A stretch of 64,000 nt of DNA from Bolinopsis microptera (lineage: Eukaryota > Ctenophora > Tentaculata > Lobata > Bolinopsidae). Shown here piece after piece: positions 24,430 through 34,043 of the stretch. The stretch is taken from the NCBI RefSeq assembly GCF_026151205.1, contig NC_087072.1:20426103-20490102 (forward strand), given 5' to 3'. The notes under the pieces were generated by a model, which was not told where the DNA came from, did no database searches, and was given only the letters and a program-made list of their open reading frames with translations. The translations under genes and the position numbers were made by a program. Every line of letters begins with the position of its first letter. The stretch's first letter is position 1.

Positions 24430-26406
24430 AGATTAGAACACAGTAAAGTACCCTCTAACCTAACAGCAAAACAACGGGAGGGACTCAAATCCTTGATTGC
24501 AAGAAAAGAAGAACTCCACTTCTCGAGAAGCGACAAGGGGGGTGAGTTTGTGATAATGAGCAGTGGAGTACAACAGCAGATTACGCAGAAACATCTGTCA
24601 GACATGACCTCGCAAGAAGCGTACACCTACGTTGCACCTACCACCACGCGACAAAATCGGATCCAACCAATAGCAAACCCCTCAGAAGTCTCCTACAGCC
24701 GCCTCATCAACAGGGTTACTGAGAGACTAGAGACTGAGAGTAATGTGTTATGGACAGAGATAAGTAGGATGTGTAATTATGACAGCAAAACAGTAGACTT
24801 ATTTAAATCACAAAATACCCAACTACCGACTATTTATTTAATACAGAAAACTCATAAATTTGATTGTAATGTCTTAGTTTCAGATGTAGATATTATTTCT
24901 AATTGTAAAATACGTCCAATTGTGTCTTGTATAAATTCCCCTTCTGAGAAGCTTGCTTGGATTGTTAAATCTATTCTATCTCCTCTGCTTAATCATGTTC
25001 CATCTCACCTGAGCAATATACACACTCACCTAGAAGACCTTCAAAACATGTCACATCAACAACTCTCAGGTCTCTCATTCTTCACAGCTGACGTCACAGC
25101 ACTGTACACAAACATCAACATCAGTGGCTGCATTCAAGACCTCATTACACTCACCGAAGAACATTGGGAAGACCTCGACACCTGGGGTCTAACACTCACG
25201 CACATCCACAAGATCCTTGAATTCGTCTTCACCAACTCATATTTTACATATCACTCAAGACTCTACCTCCAGAAAATTGGTCTCTTCATGGGGTGCCAAC
25301 CATCACCAATAGGAGCGATAGTACGAGTATATATGTTCGAGAGAAGATCGATTTACACTGATTTACACGTCTCATTCTACCGGAGATACGTGGATGATGC
25401 CGGGAGTCTAGCCAGCTCCAAAGAAGAAGCTCTGAGGATAGTGGAGTCCATCTCAAACGAGGACCCAGACCAGTTGCTCAAATGGGAAATTGACTATCCG
25501 GAAAGCCGTCAGGATTTCACCCCATTCCTCGACACCCAGATAAAGATCGACGAACAGGGAACACTACACCACAAATTCTACAGAAAGAAGCAGAAAAAGA
25601 ATATCACACTGCACGCCAACAGCCACCACAATGAGGGAACTAAAGTAGCAACCATCAAGAACTTCTACAAAACGGCTGCTTTTTGCTCATCAACACCAGA
25701 GTATAAAGAAGAGTCCATGAAGATAGTAGACAACTTGTTGGTCAACAACGGTTACCAAGACCCACGACGTATAAACAAAACAGGACGACTTCACCCTCTC
25801 TCACCTACAACACGTCATAACCCTTCATCATCAAACATACAAGATACCGACCACGTAACATGCACTCTACCATTCATCAACGAGCCATTTTCCAAAGAAG
25901 TCACTCAATTTGCCCTCTCACACAACTTACCGGTCAAATTCATATTCACACCAGGTAAGAAACTCTCAGAGATCTTATGTTCATCACGACCACACGACAA
26001 ACCACACTGCACCATACCAAACTGTATCATATGTCCACTCATCACAACAAATCACGACTGCAAACCAAAATGTGTCATATACAAAGTTACGTGTAAATTA
26101 TGTCAAGAGCTATATATAGGGGAAACGAGTAGAACAGCACACGATAGATTTTCAGAGCATCGAAGAGCAGTCAACAGGCCTTTAACCTATCCTGATAATG
26201 CGTTGGCTGCTCATTATTCAGAGTTTCACGATAACATAGAACCAGATATTTCCTTCGATATTTTAGAAATTAACTTATATAGCACCATTAAACGTAAAGT
26301 GACAGAAGCTTACTACATTAATTTATTTAAACCTAGTATCAATAACAAAGAAGAGTGCGAGAAGCTTAAGGGATTTCTTTTACAACATATTCAAAGACAA
26401 ATTTAA
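24430..26406 (+). CDS. Penelope-like reverse transcriptase with GIY-YIG endonuclease (right copy, 5'-truncated)
   Basis: The same protein as the left copy from RLEHSKVPSNL to the stop at 26404-26406, with identical translated residues across the shared part. It retains the YVDD palm motif, the Cys/His cluster and the GIY-YIG nuclease, and lacks the first ~40 residues present in the left copy. No start codon of its own is evident. The absence of stops or frameshifts in either copy indicates a young insertion or homogenised arms. Confidence 0.9.
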   Translation, partial: RLEHSKVPSNLTAKQREGLKSLIARKEELHFSRSDKGGEFVIMSSGVQQQITQKHLSDMTSQEAYTYVAPTTTRQNRIQPIANPSEVSYSRLINRVTERLETESNVLWTEISRMCNYDSKTVDLFKSQNTQLPTIYLIQKTHKFDCNVLVSDVDIISNCKIRPIVSCINSPSEKLAWIVKSILSPLLNHVPSHLSNIHTHLEDLQNMSHQQLSGLSFFTADVTALYTNINISGCIQDLITLTEEHWEDLDTWGLTLTHIHKILEFVFTNSYFTYHSRLYLQKIGLFMGCQPSPIGAIVRVYMFERRSIYTDLHVSFYRRYVDDAGSLASSKEEALRIVESISNEDPDQLLKWEIDYPESRQDFTPFLDTQIKIDEQGTLHHKFYRKKQKKNITLHANSHHNEGTKVATIKNFYKTAAFCSSTPEYKEESMKIVDNLLVNNGYQDPRRINKTGRLHPLSPTTRHNPSSSNIQDTDHVTCTLPFINEPFSKEVTQFALSHNLPVKFIFTPGKKLSEILCSSRPHDKPHCTIPNCIICPLITTNHDCKPKCVIYKVTCKLCQELYIGETSRTAHDRFSEHRRAVNRPLTYPDNALAAHYSEFHDNIEPDISFDILEINLYSTIKRKVTEAYYINLFKPSINNKEECEKLKGFLLQHIQRQI

Positions 26407-26602
26407 ACAAATAGCACACGACCCTGCTGTTCAGTAGATATTATGTACTTGGACAGAGTGTAAAACGTGTGTACATCACTATTTTCAATGTAATGTACAA
26501 TACCATTTGATGTAACCTGTATTCAGTGTGTGTAATTTTAATTTAGCATTTTAACTAGTATAGAAGCATTTATTATATACTAACATTTATAACAATTTTA
26601 GC

Positions 26603-26626
26603 CTGAAGATGGCGTTGACGCCGAAA
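26603..26626 (+). ncRNA. Hammerhead-ribozyme-like core (right PLE copy)
   Basis: Mirror of the left motif: CTGAAGA-T-GGCG-TTGA-CGCC-GAAA, about 200 bp after the retroelement stop codon. The stem II pairing GGCG/CGCC is perfect with a TTGA loop. Confidence 0.5.
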
Positions 26627-26846
26627 ATTTGCCCTTACTCCTAACTTCCTTGTTTCACTTGTCCTTGTCTCTTCCAACCGGATAATATCCAGATATCAAT
26701 ATTTGCGTGTGTTTTATTACTTTTATACAGCATTTTTTTGAAGCGTTGATTTGCATTTGCAAACAATTAATACATGTAGTTTTCATAATGCAACAAAGTT
26801 ATTAACATAGTAACACGAAGCCGTTGATGAGCCTGCTTCCCTCCAG

Positions 26847-27068
26847 GTGGGAGATACACCCTGGTTTTATCAGCACCCCAGTGGGCCTACCTCTCCAAGT
26901 TGGAGGTCCTGCACCAGCCTGGTGTTCAGGTGGACAAGCAGCCAGATGGCTCCATCATTGTCTACCTGACCCAGGAGCACTACAGCATATTCCTCAGCAG
27001 CATATCTGTCAACTCCAAGCCCCGTGTCAATGTTACCATCACGGATATTACTGTCGAGATGGGCTCCG
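26847..27068 (+). CDS. ~50-residue module exon 6
   Basis: 222 nt, phase 1-1, strong acceptor CCCTCCAG, donor G|GTGAGT. The module reads YTLVLSAPQWAYLS, a divergent middle (VLHQPGVQVDKQ) and IIVYLTQEHYSIFLSS, then a tail VNVTITDITVEM. It is the first constant exon after the retroelement. Confidence 0.88.
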
Positions 27069-27297
27069 GTGAGTCGAGTAGGGTCCCTCTAATCGCACTC
27101 CTCAGACCGGCTAACAGTCCAGGTGCTGGACGCTAATTCTGAGTTTCGTTTTAGCAGCACTCAGTGTAGCATGTACTTAGCAAATTACAACTCTGTTTCA
27201 ATAAGCTTACGAAGGTTTTTAAATCCATGAATGTAATATCTATGTTTGTCCAACCCTTCGTGTACCCCTAACAAACAGTTCGATATCTCCACTATAG

Positions 27298-27510
27298 GTG
27301 GTCAGTATATCCTAGTCCTGACATCACAACAGTGGATCACCCTCCGGAACCAGGGAGCCTTCGCTGGTCTGGACCTCCAAGTAGAGGAGCTAGGTAACGG
27401 AGACCACAAGGTCATCCTATCTGCTGAGGAGTATCAGATGTTCATGACCAGCCAAGCTCAAAGTAACACCAGCACTACTTCACTAGACTTCAAAGTGACC
27501 ATTACTCAAG
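27298..27510 (+). CDS. ~50-residue module exon 7
   Basis: 213 nt, phase 1-1, acceptor CACTATAG, donor G|GTTAGG. It encodes YILVLTSQQWITLR, GAFAGLDLQVEE and HKVILSAEEYQMFMTS, then a tail LDFKVTITQ. Confidence 0.88.
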
Positions 27511-27707
27511 GTTAGGAAAACGTGATGAGAAATACTTGCTGTAAGTAATTTCCAATTTCATCAGAGGAGGTGAGAAGAAACGAATTTCACTCGCTACGTT
27601 TAACGAGACCTATTTTACTATTTTACTCCCTTAAAGTTTATTTAACGATAATATGTCACCACCCCGCCTCACACCCCACTCACACCATACTACCCACCCT
27701 CTTCCAG

Positions 27708-27893
27708 AGAACGACTACGTCATCCATTTGACGGTCGAACAGTTCGAGAAGATGAAGCAGAACGGTTCGTTTGGGGAGCTGGAGGTCAAGTGGGTTCACG
27801 GACCTAACAGGGAGATTCTGGTAACCCTTAACACTGCCGACTACGAAACTCTGCAAAGTAATATCTTCCAGATTACAGCGGAGACGGAAGCAG
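27708..27893 (+). CDS. ~50-residue module exon 8 (last)
   Basis: 186 nt, phase 1-1, acceptor CTCTTCCAG, donor G|GTAGAG. The module reads YVIHLTVEQFEKMK, GSFGELEVKWVH and ILVTLNTADYETLQSN, with a short tail ITAETEA. Its phase-1 end can join the CH1 exon at 29716 (creating a Val codon) or the short stop-containing exon at 28983. Confidence 0.87.
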
Positions 27894-28982
27894 GTAGAGA
27901 CTAATATTCGCACCTAATGAAAGGGTAAATTTCGCGCTAATTCTGATATAATGCTTGTCTAATCCCGCGTACTCTGACCTTATATCACGGAGGATACGAG
28001 GGAAGTGTAGACAGGTGAAAACGTAAGCGTGAGCTGCGGAAAATTTTGCTTTGCGCGAAGTATTTTATATGCTTGCGGCCTGTAATTCGTTTTGACCACT
28101 GCGTTTTTGTGTGTGCAAATGTTTTATGAATTGTTATATGCGTTTCAGAGGCGACTTATATTTTCCCAATGCTTAGACTAACGTAACATCCGGAAATGAA
28201 CATTGTTTATGAGTCGCATTGTTGTGACTTTTCTGAAGACAATATCTGATATCTGACTTATGATCTCCCTGTCGCGAAAAAAAAATTGGAAATATTTCTG
28301 ACTCCTGGGAAAACTTTGGTCAGCTCATTGTTCAAACATTATGATGGTTAAGCTCCAATAATATTCGATACTTTAACTGTCTGCCAATTTGATTAAAATT
28401 CGAGTCCAATACGATCAATACCAATGACGAGAATTGATCACGTAGACAAGTGGACATCCTAGACGTAGAATTGTATGAATGAATGAGTCCATCCTCATTA
28501 ATGGGAATATCCAGTAATATCCAGTAATATCTTATTTTTCTATCATCTGCCCAGCCCTTTCCAACACACTGATATCACAAAATTTAGATCACACAAAAAG
28601 AGGCATGACACCCATCCAAAATACCGCAGGCATGGTATTTCTTTCTAAATTCTATTGAGCTCGGTTAATTGGGCCTAATTAAAAATGTCAGCCGGTTGCA
28701 GGAGTTGGTGATGTCTCTGCCCTCTCCTCGATGCTGCTTTAGACTAAGACTAATTTCTCATTAATTGAACGTCGCAGATCTTGAGACTTTATACGTTACT
28801 ATTGCAATCGCTCATATTTCTTGTTAAAAAGTTGTCGAGGCATAATTATTCTGGCGCCGACTCTCCGCTGGTCATTTATCGTTTTGCGCTGTGATTTTGG
28901 AAATTCTTGTTTGATTTTTCATCTGATTACGTATAATAAGCAGCGAGATATAACTGAATCATCGTTTGTTTGATTTACGTAG

Positions 28983-29011
28983 AAGGGTCAGGATCAGCGC
29001 CTGAAGAGTAA
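28983..29011 (+). CDS. Candidate short terminal exon for the module protein
   Basis: The acceptor TTTACGTAG (28982) in phase 1 leads to EGSGSAPEE and a TAA at 29009-29011. If used, the module-containing protein ends here and never reaches the CH domains. The same acceptor could instead be the 5' boundary of the MADVHSD.. first exon, 67 bp downstream. No AATAAA follows closely. Confidence 0.35.
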
Positions 29012-29077
29012 AAGACAGCTGCAGAAGAAGTTTTAACTTTGAGAGGAGGGTTATTTGGAGTATCTGCTGGAGTGAAT

Positions 29078-29147
29078 ATGGCTGACGTTCACAGTGACCA
29101 TGAACAGGAAGAGGACATCCTAAAGGGTCAAATCTCGGAATATATAT
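29078..29147 (+). CDS. Alternative first exon feeding the full CH1-CH2 domain
   Basis: The ATG at 29078 gives MADVHSDHEQEEDILK, an acidic leader typical of proteins starting with a tandem CH domain. Two phase-1 donors are possible: G|GTCAAA after 29126 or T|GTACGG after 29147. Both join the CH1 exon at 29716. The second lies in a 23-bp sequence that is repeated at 29178-29200. This would be the canonical start of an actin-binding isoform. Confidence 0.55.
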
Positions 29148-29715
29148 GTACGGTTAACTATAAATAATATGAAGTATGAATATATATGTACGGTTAACTA
29201 ATAACTATAAGTAATATCATGTACGGATAAGGACTTGAACTACTTAGATGTATACAGTTCGAGAAGCGACAAAACTAGCATATCGATTCAAAATTCCGAG
29301 AACGTGTAATTTTGATTACTGTCTAAGATATGTTAACTATATCGAACTTGAGGGACATTTCGTCTCTCTAAGTTTTCGAATTGTTTAAATGTATAAGCGT
29401 ACTAAGTATGGTTTGCCAGGATCAGGAATTGGTACTGTTCAGGAAAGGTTTTTGTCCATTGCAGGTAGGCAAAAAGGTGTAAACCCTGTCAGGAATTGTT
29501 GTCAGTTAATTTCTTTTCGTCGTCAAAAATGTTTTATGTCGCCTACATCTGACCAATAGTTACAGTGCATCTTCGGTTTTAGTTTTCTCCAATTGCATGC
29601 CATGATTCGACCCCTCAAAACTGCACACCAGTTTTGAGGGCATTTAACAGCATATTATTGAATATTCTTTCGTTTTAAATCCGCACTCAAATTTTTAACA
29701 TCTTTCCGTTTTCAG

Positions 29716-29777
29716 TACAAAGGGATAACATCCAAAAGAGGACATTCACCAGATGGGCCAACGTTCAACTGAAACCG
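29716..29777 (+). CDS. CH1 exon 1 (actin-binding signature 1)
   Basis: Acceptor TTTTCAG, phase 1 in; donor CCG|GTATTT, phase 0 out. It encodes VQRDNIQKRTFTRWANVQL. The QKRTFTRWAN core is the first actinin-type actin-binding signature at the start of CH1 in spectrins, plakins, dystrophins and nesprins. Confidence 0.9.
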
Positions 29778-30147
29778 GTATTTAATTTGTATAAATTCAG
29801 TACCTTGATTTACCTAGTACATTAATTGTATTTTGATCCAACATCTGGGCCGGATTTAGAACCCAATCAAAATTTGGTCCAGACGTTTCATGACGTATAA
29901 ACCCTTTGATGATAGTTAACTTTAAATGTCTAATAAAATTTAATAAAATATACACGCTCCCGCCCTATAAAAACTGTCTCGCCAAATATGTTTAATTTTT
30001 CAAACCATCTGATAAAATTAATACACTAGTAGCAGTGCCAGTCCATAGGCTACACTGAACACTGAACTGGCCTCCAAGTCACACCGAACACTTTCTTGTC
30101 AGTGTAGAACGAAATGTATAAAATTTAACGTACTTGTCTCTTCTAAT

Positions 30148-30216
30148 ATGGCCGAAAAAGACTGGTACATGCCTATAGAACTCTTTAAAGTTCTCCAAAT
30201 TCCACTACAGTTGCTT
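30148..30216 (+). CDS. Candidate alternative first exon replacing CH1 exon 1
   Basis: The ATG at 30148 opens 23 codons (MAEKDWYMPIELFKVLQI...) ending at the donor GTAGGC in phase 0, matching the acceptor at 30755. The product would lack the QKRTFTRW signature. It is short, so a chance match cannot be excluded. Confidence 0.35.
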
Positions 30217-30755
30217 GTAGGCACGTGTCTCGGATTTGGAACATTCTGGACTAATCCTTTGAAAGTATATCGCTAGTACTACACACACCCAGCCTGTGTA
30301 ACGTAACTATCTGTCGACAGTTTGACATTAAAAGAACAGATATATAAGTGTGTCGTCACTTCTTGTGTCGTCACTTCTGGTCCTTACTTCACCTTAGTTT
30401 GTGATGACAGCTGATATAACCGGCTTGTTAAAAGCTTCGGTAGCTGTTTGAATGTAGTAATAGGGTGGGTCACTGCTTTTGTGTGCTCCCCAAATTGAGT
30501 GCGAGGAAATAAAGTGTTGGGAAACTAATTTGGCTGGATATATCCAGGGTTGCTATATGTACATAATTACCAGACAAACATGACCTGTCAAATGTTATAA
30601 TAGAGTTATATAGAACGGGGGACAGAGGGATAGATAGTGCGGATGACAGAGTGGCAGCTGACAGTGGTTGCTTTCTTATCCTGTTTATCACTAATTATCC
30701 TACGTTTCCCATTCTTCTTCTTCTTAGGTTTCACTAACCAATCATACCTTCCCAG

Positions 30756-30845
30756 AGCCAGGTGGAGGTTGAGGATTTGTACGATGATCTGAAGGATGGT
30801 TTGAAACTTATTGCCTTGCTAGAAAATCTTTCTAAGAAGCCTATT
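30756..30845 (+). CDS. CH1 exon 2 (actin-binding signature 2)
   Basis: 90 nt, phase 0-0, acceptor CTTCCCAG, donor GTAAGT. It encodes SQVEVEDLYDDLKDGLKLIA and LLENLSKKPI. DLKDGLKLIALLE is the second conserved actin-binding signature of tandem CH domains. Confidence 0.92.
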
Positions 30846-31015
30846 GTAAGTCTTAAGTTCAACTTCATACGTGCATATCTTGATTGTGGAAATTGTATAC
30901 AATCGTGTTTTTGTGAAATTATTTAACTGTCATGCCAGTTTCTACAAATCAATTTTATCGGGTTTATCAGTTTGGAATAGTGAATCATTCCGCTGACAAT
31001 TAATCTCAATCTCAG

Positions 31016-31096
31016 AAAAAGACCCAGAGAGTAAAAATGAACATTCACAAACTACAGAACTTAGAATACGCTCTAAGACATCTCGAAAAAGAAGGG
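31016..31096 (+). CDS. CH1 exon 3
   Basis: 81 nt, phase 0-0, acceptor ATCTCAG, donor GTAAGT. It encodes helix residues MNIHKLQNLEYALRHLEKEG, matching the conserved N-v-x-x-AL-x-F/H-L block of CH1. It joins VKLVNI in the exon at 36165. Confidence 0.92.
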
Positions 31097-34043
31097 GTAA
31101 GTCGTCTTCCTCCGAATGATCTTACTTTATTTCACAGATTTGACATCATTACGTGGACACTGGACATCAAGTACAAACTAACGACTATTTTGTATATTGT
31201 TTATTGAATTATCTTAGCCCTGGTTGTGGGGACTTAGCCTTGAAAACACCAGACCTCTAATTCTGTGATAAAGCCGTCATAGCCTGATACCACCTACTCC
31301 AATACTTTAACAGATGTTTTAACACACTTACTAACTGTTATAGAAGGCTTACATTTATTGTTGAGATCCTGCAACATCTTTGCACGGCGATATCTCCAGA
31401 GGTATCTGGAGAATTATATCTGGATCAAGTCAGACCAGTTAAAAGTCACACCCAACAATCTTGTACCGCTCAACAGGTGGCTGTATAACCAGATGTAGAT
31501 GTGGAATAACAAACTAAACTCGATGTAACTATGCAGCTCCGTGAAGTTGTAGTTGTAGAGTAGGTCCTACAATTTGTTAGACCCTGTTGTATTATATTTG
31601 GTGTCATGAAGTATTCTTGTAGTCCTTGACCAGCATTGTTACGATGAGTGCCCCTGATAAAGAGGGTTATGTTAGCTTCGTGTACATCGGTTCCTGTAGG
31701 GAACACTTCGAATGCGTGTACACTACTACAATATGCACATTTTCTGAGCAAACGCTCACTTTCTTTAATGAAATTTCTCTAGACTTTTTGGCTTCACAAT
31801 CATCAAATCAACAGCATAAAAGATAGCCACAGCATGGTACAGCTGGAGGGTTTAAATCGCATTCAAATAACTTAATAACAGTTAATATGTTAAACTTTAC
31901 TGATTGAGAGCCATGTAAAGTTAAATCGCATTCAAATAACAGTTAATATGTTAAACTTTACTGATTCGGAGCCATGTAATATGGCTGCCACACTGGCTCA
32001 TAGCTTCCCGGGCGTGTACTAAATTCGCTCCAACAGATTTTCGGCTGTTTTTTCATTTGACCGAATTAGCAACCTAAAAATAAACTTGATTAGCTGAAAT
32101 GTTGGGTATCTGGCAGCAATTATATGTCGTTATATTACTTTTTTTCGTGGTATCGTTAATTTTTCACAAGGAATCTAATGAATAAATTCATAATTAATTC
32201 CACTTTCTTTTAACTTCAGAACCATCCACTAGCCAGTTTCCACTTCATTCTAGGAATTTAATAATTCGTTAGCTTTGTTCCTTGTTTAATGTTTATTTAT
32301 AATCACTCGGCTCATAACAATTACTATACCTGAAATTGCTATACCTGAAATTCACCCAGTTCTTCCATTACACAAGTCTGGATCATACCTGGTAGCATTA
32401 TATTGTCCAAATGACCTTCATCTGAGACGAACTTCCTGGATTGATCATTTACAATCGGTTACTAAATAGTAGCAGCCAGAGCTTGGGACGCAAAACTTAG
32501 GGAGCAGGACCCTATGAACCTTAATCTTTGTCATAGTACATTCGGCATATCATTGGTAATAATAAAAACGGTTCAATTATCTGGTCTTGATAAAGATACC
32601 GTTCATCACTAACTACTTGTACAGTGTACACCATGTATATTGTACTGTTCTACCTTCGTCTAGTGCTTTACAGTTGACTGAGCGTCAAGGAATGTGAGCT
32701 TCTGTGGCGTCCTGTCAAGTTCCGAGATCAATTATTGAATCTGACGGCTAATACTCGTGAGATACTGGCATTGATAGTTAATTAAGTGTTTAATTAAGTG
32801 CATTCAGAGATAATTATATGATTTAAATTACATGCTCTCCAGCCTATTTAAAGATAATGATGACTGGTTGCCTATTGTTTCAACGATCTATTCTGATTTC
32901 CTTGTTTGTATTTGCGGCTGTACTGAACTCATCACGATTCTCATAATCCTGCAGTACAAGCAAGTACAAGTACCTGAAGGGATTATTGTTATTTTACTAG
33001 TCTTCTTGGGTAGCTCCGTAGTTTTTTGCGGCTAATGAATTGCTTAATGCAGCTTTATGGTTGAACTAGCGCAGTGTACTGTGTAGCCTAGTGTACTATT
33101 ATTGCTGGAGCACTAGATAGCAGCTCACCTTCGTCTTCTCTGCGTCTGCCAAGTTATCATAAGGAACTGCCTAAGAGCTAGATCACTCTAAATAAACTGT
33201 TCCGCTGTCTTGTGTTCCGAGGACTTTACCACTGTTTATAAACATCCTTATTGTGTAAGGAAATAGCTCACTGTTTAGGAACTCTTGCGATGTTTTGTGA
33301 TCACTTCCAGGCTATTAGTATTATCAGAGAGCAATTACCTCTGAGATACTACAAATAATAACTTCCTCACTATAGGATAGTTCAGTAGTTCAGCAGTTAA
33401 CAATATTAACACTCATAGTCTGCAGGACTGCCTGGTCTACAGGAAGCTGATGGGCCCAATTAAACACTCAGTTACTCCTTTAACGAGACCTCTCTGTTCC
33501 TGTAGACAGTTTCTTTAACTCTGTAAACTACACTGAGCTCAGAGGCACTACACGCATCTAGTGCACGTAGTGCATCTAGTGCATGTAACAAATGTTAATA
33601 TTTCATCTTCTTGTTCCGATTGACAGTTGTTCAGTATGTTAGAAGTCATCAAGATCTGGATGTAGAAATTTGATCAGCTAGATTCTGTGAGGGTTCCGTC
33701 ACTATTCGTATAATATGATGCTATGTAAGCCGTCTGGTGTCTATTTTCGACAGAGTATGTAGTGCGTGATTTCAGTATAGACGCTTTTAATTGGGCCAAT
33801 TAAAAGCCGCATAATGGAGCTTTTAAGTTTGTGTCCAGCCAAGCGAGTCTGTAGATAATATGCGCATTGAGATTTCAGGAAACCACAAACCACCGTACAC
33901 TTTATTACGTAGTTGTACAAGAAACAACAATCTTTTCAATAATCGCCGGATCTTTCTGCCATTTGTTGAATACCTATGTTAGCTATTTCCCTTTACCAAT
34001 TGTAATTATTACTCCCACTCCTGTGCCGTTTGTTATCACCATC
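31097..34043. other. Long CH1 intron segment
   Basis: Nothing coding recognised. It contains an imperfect tandem duplication at 31851-31980 and ends with the presumed promoter/5' UTR region of the first exon at 34044. Confidence 0.5.
31851..31980. repeat. Imperfect tandem duplication (~60-69 bp x2)
   Basis: Two adjacent copies (31851-31919 and 31920-31980) share TTAAATCGCATTCAAATAAC and GTTAATATGTTAAACTTTAC. They differ by a 7-bp indel and a few substitutions. Confidence 0.85.

Larger units (their letters stand above)
21990..26698. mobile_element. Penelope-like retroelement, head-to-head inverted dimer in an intron
   Basis: Two copies of the same element face each other. The left copy is on the minus strand and the right copy on the plus strand. 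Arms 22037-24306 and 24429-26698 are both exactly 2270 bp and appear identical. A 122-bp centre (24307-24428) belongs to the longer 5' end of the left copy, and the left copy also has 47 bp more 3' tail (21990-22036). A 12-bp direct repeat ATATTTGCGTGT (21978-21989 and 26699-26710) flanks the pair, suggesting one integration event. The insertion lies between module exons 5 and 6, so splicing should remove it. Confidence 0.9.
24429..26698 (+). repeat. Right arm of 2270-bp inverted repeat
   Basis: Mirror of 22037-24306. It begins at CAGATTAG, where the right copy is 5'-truncated relative to the left copy, and ends at the 12-bp flanking repeat. Confidence 0.92.

Noticed and set aside
24429..24626. 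N-terminal extension of the minus-strand retroelement frame (begins MYASCEVMSDRC)
   Set aside because: These residues are the antisense of the inverted right copy and arise only from the palindromic layout.
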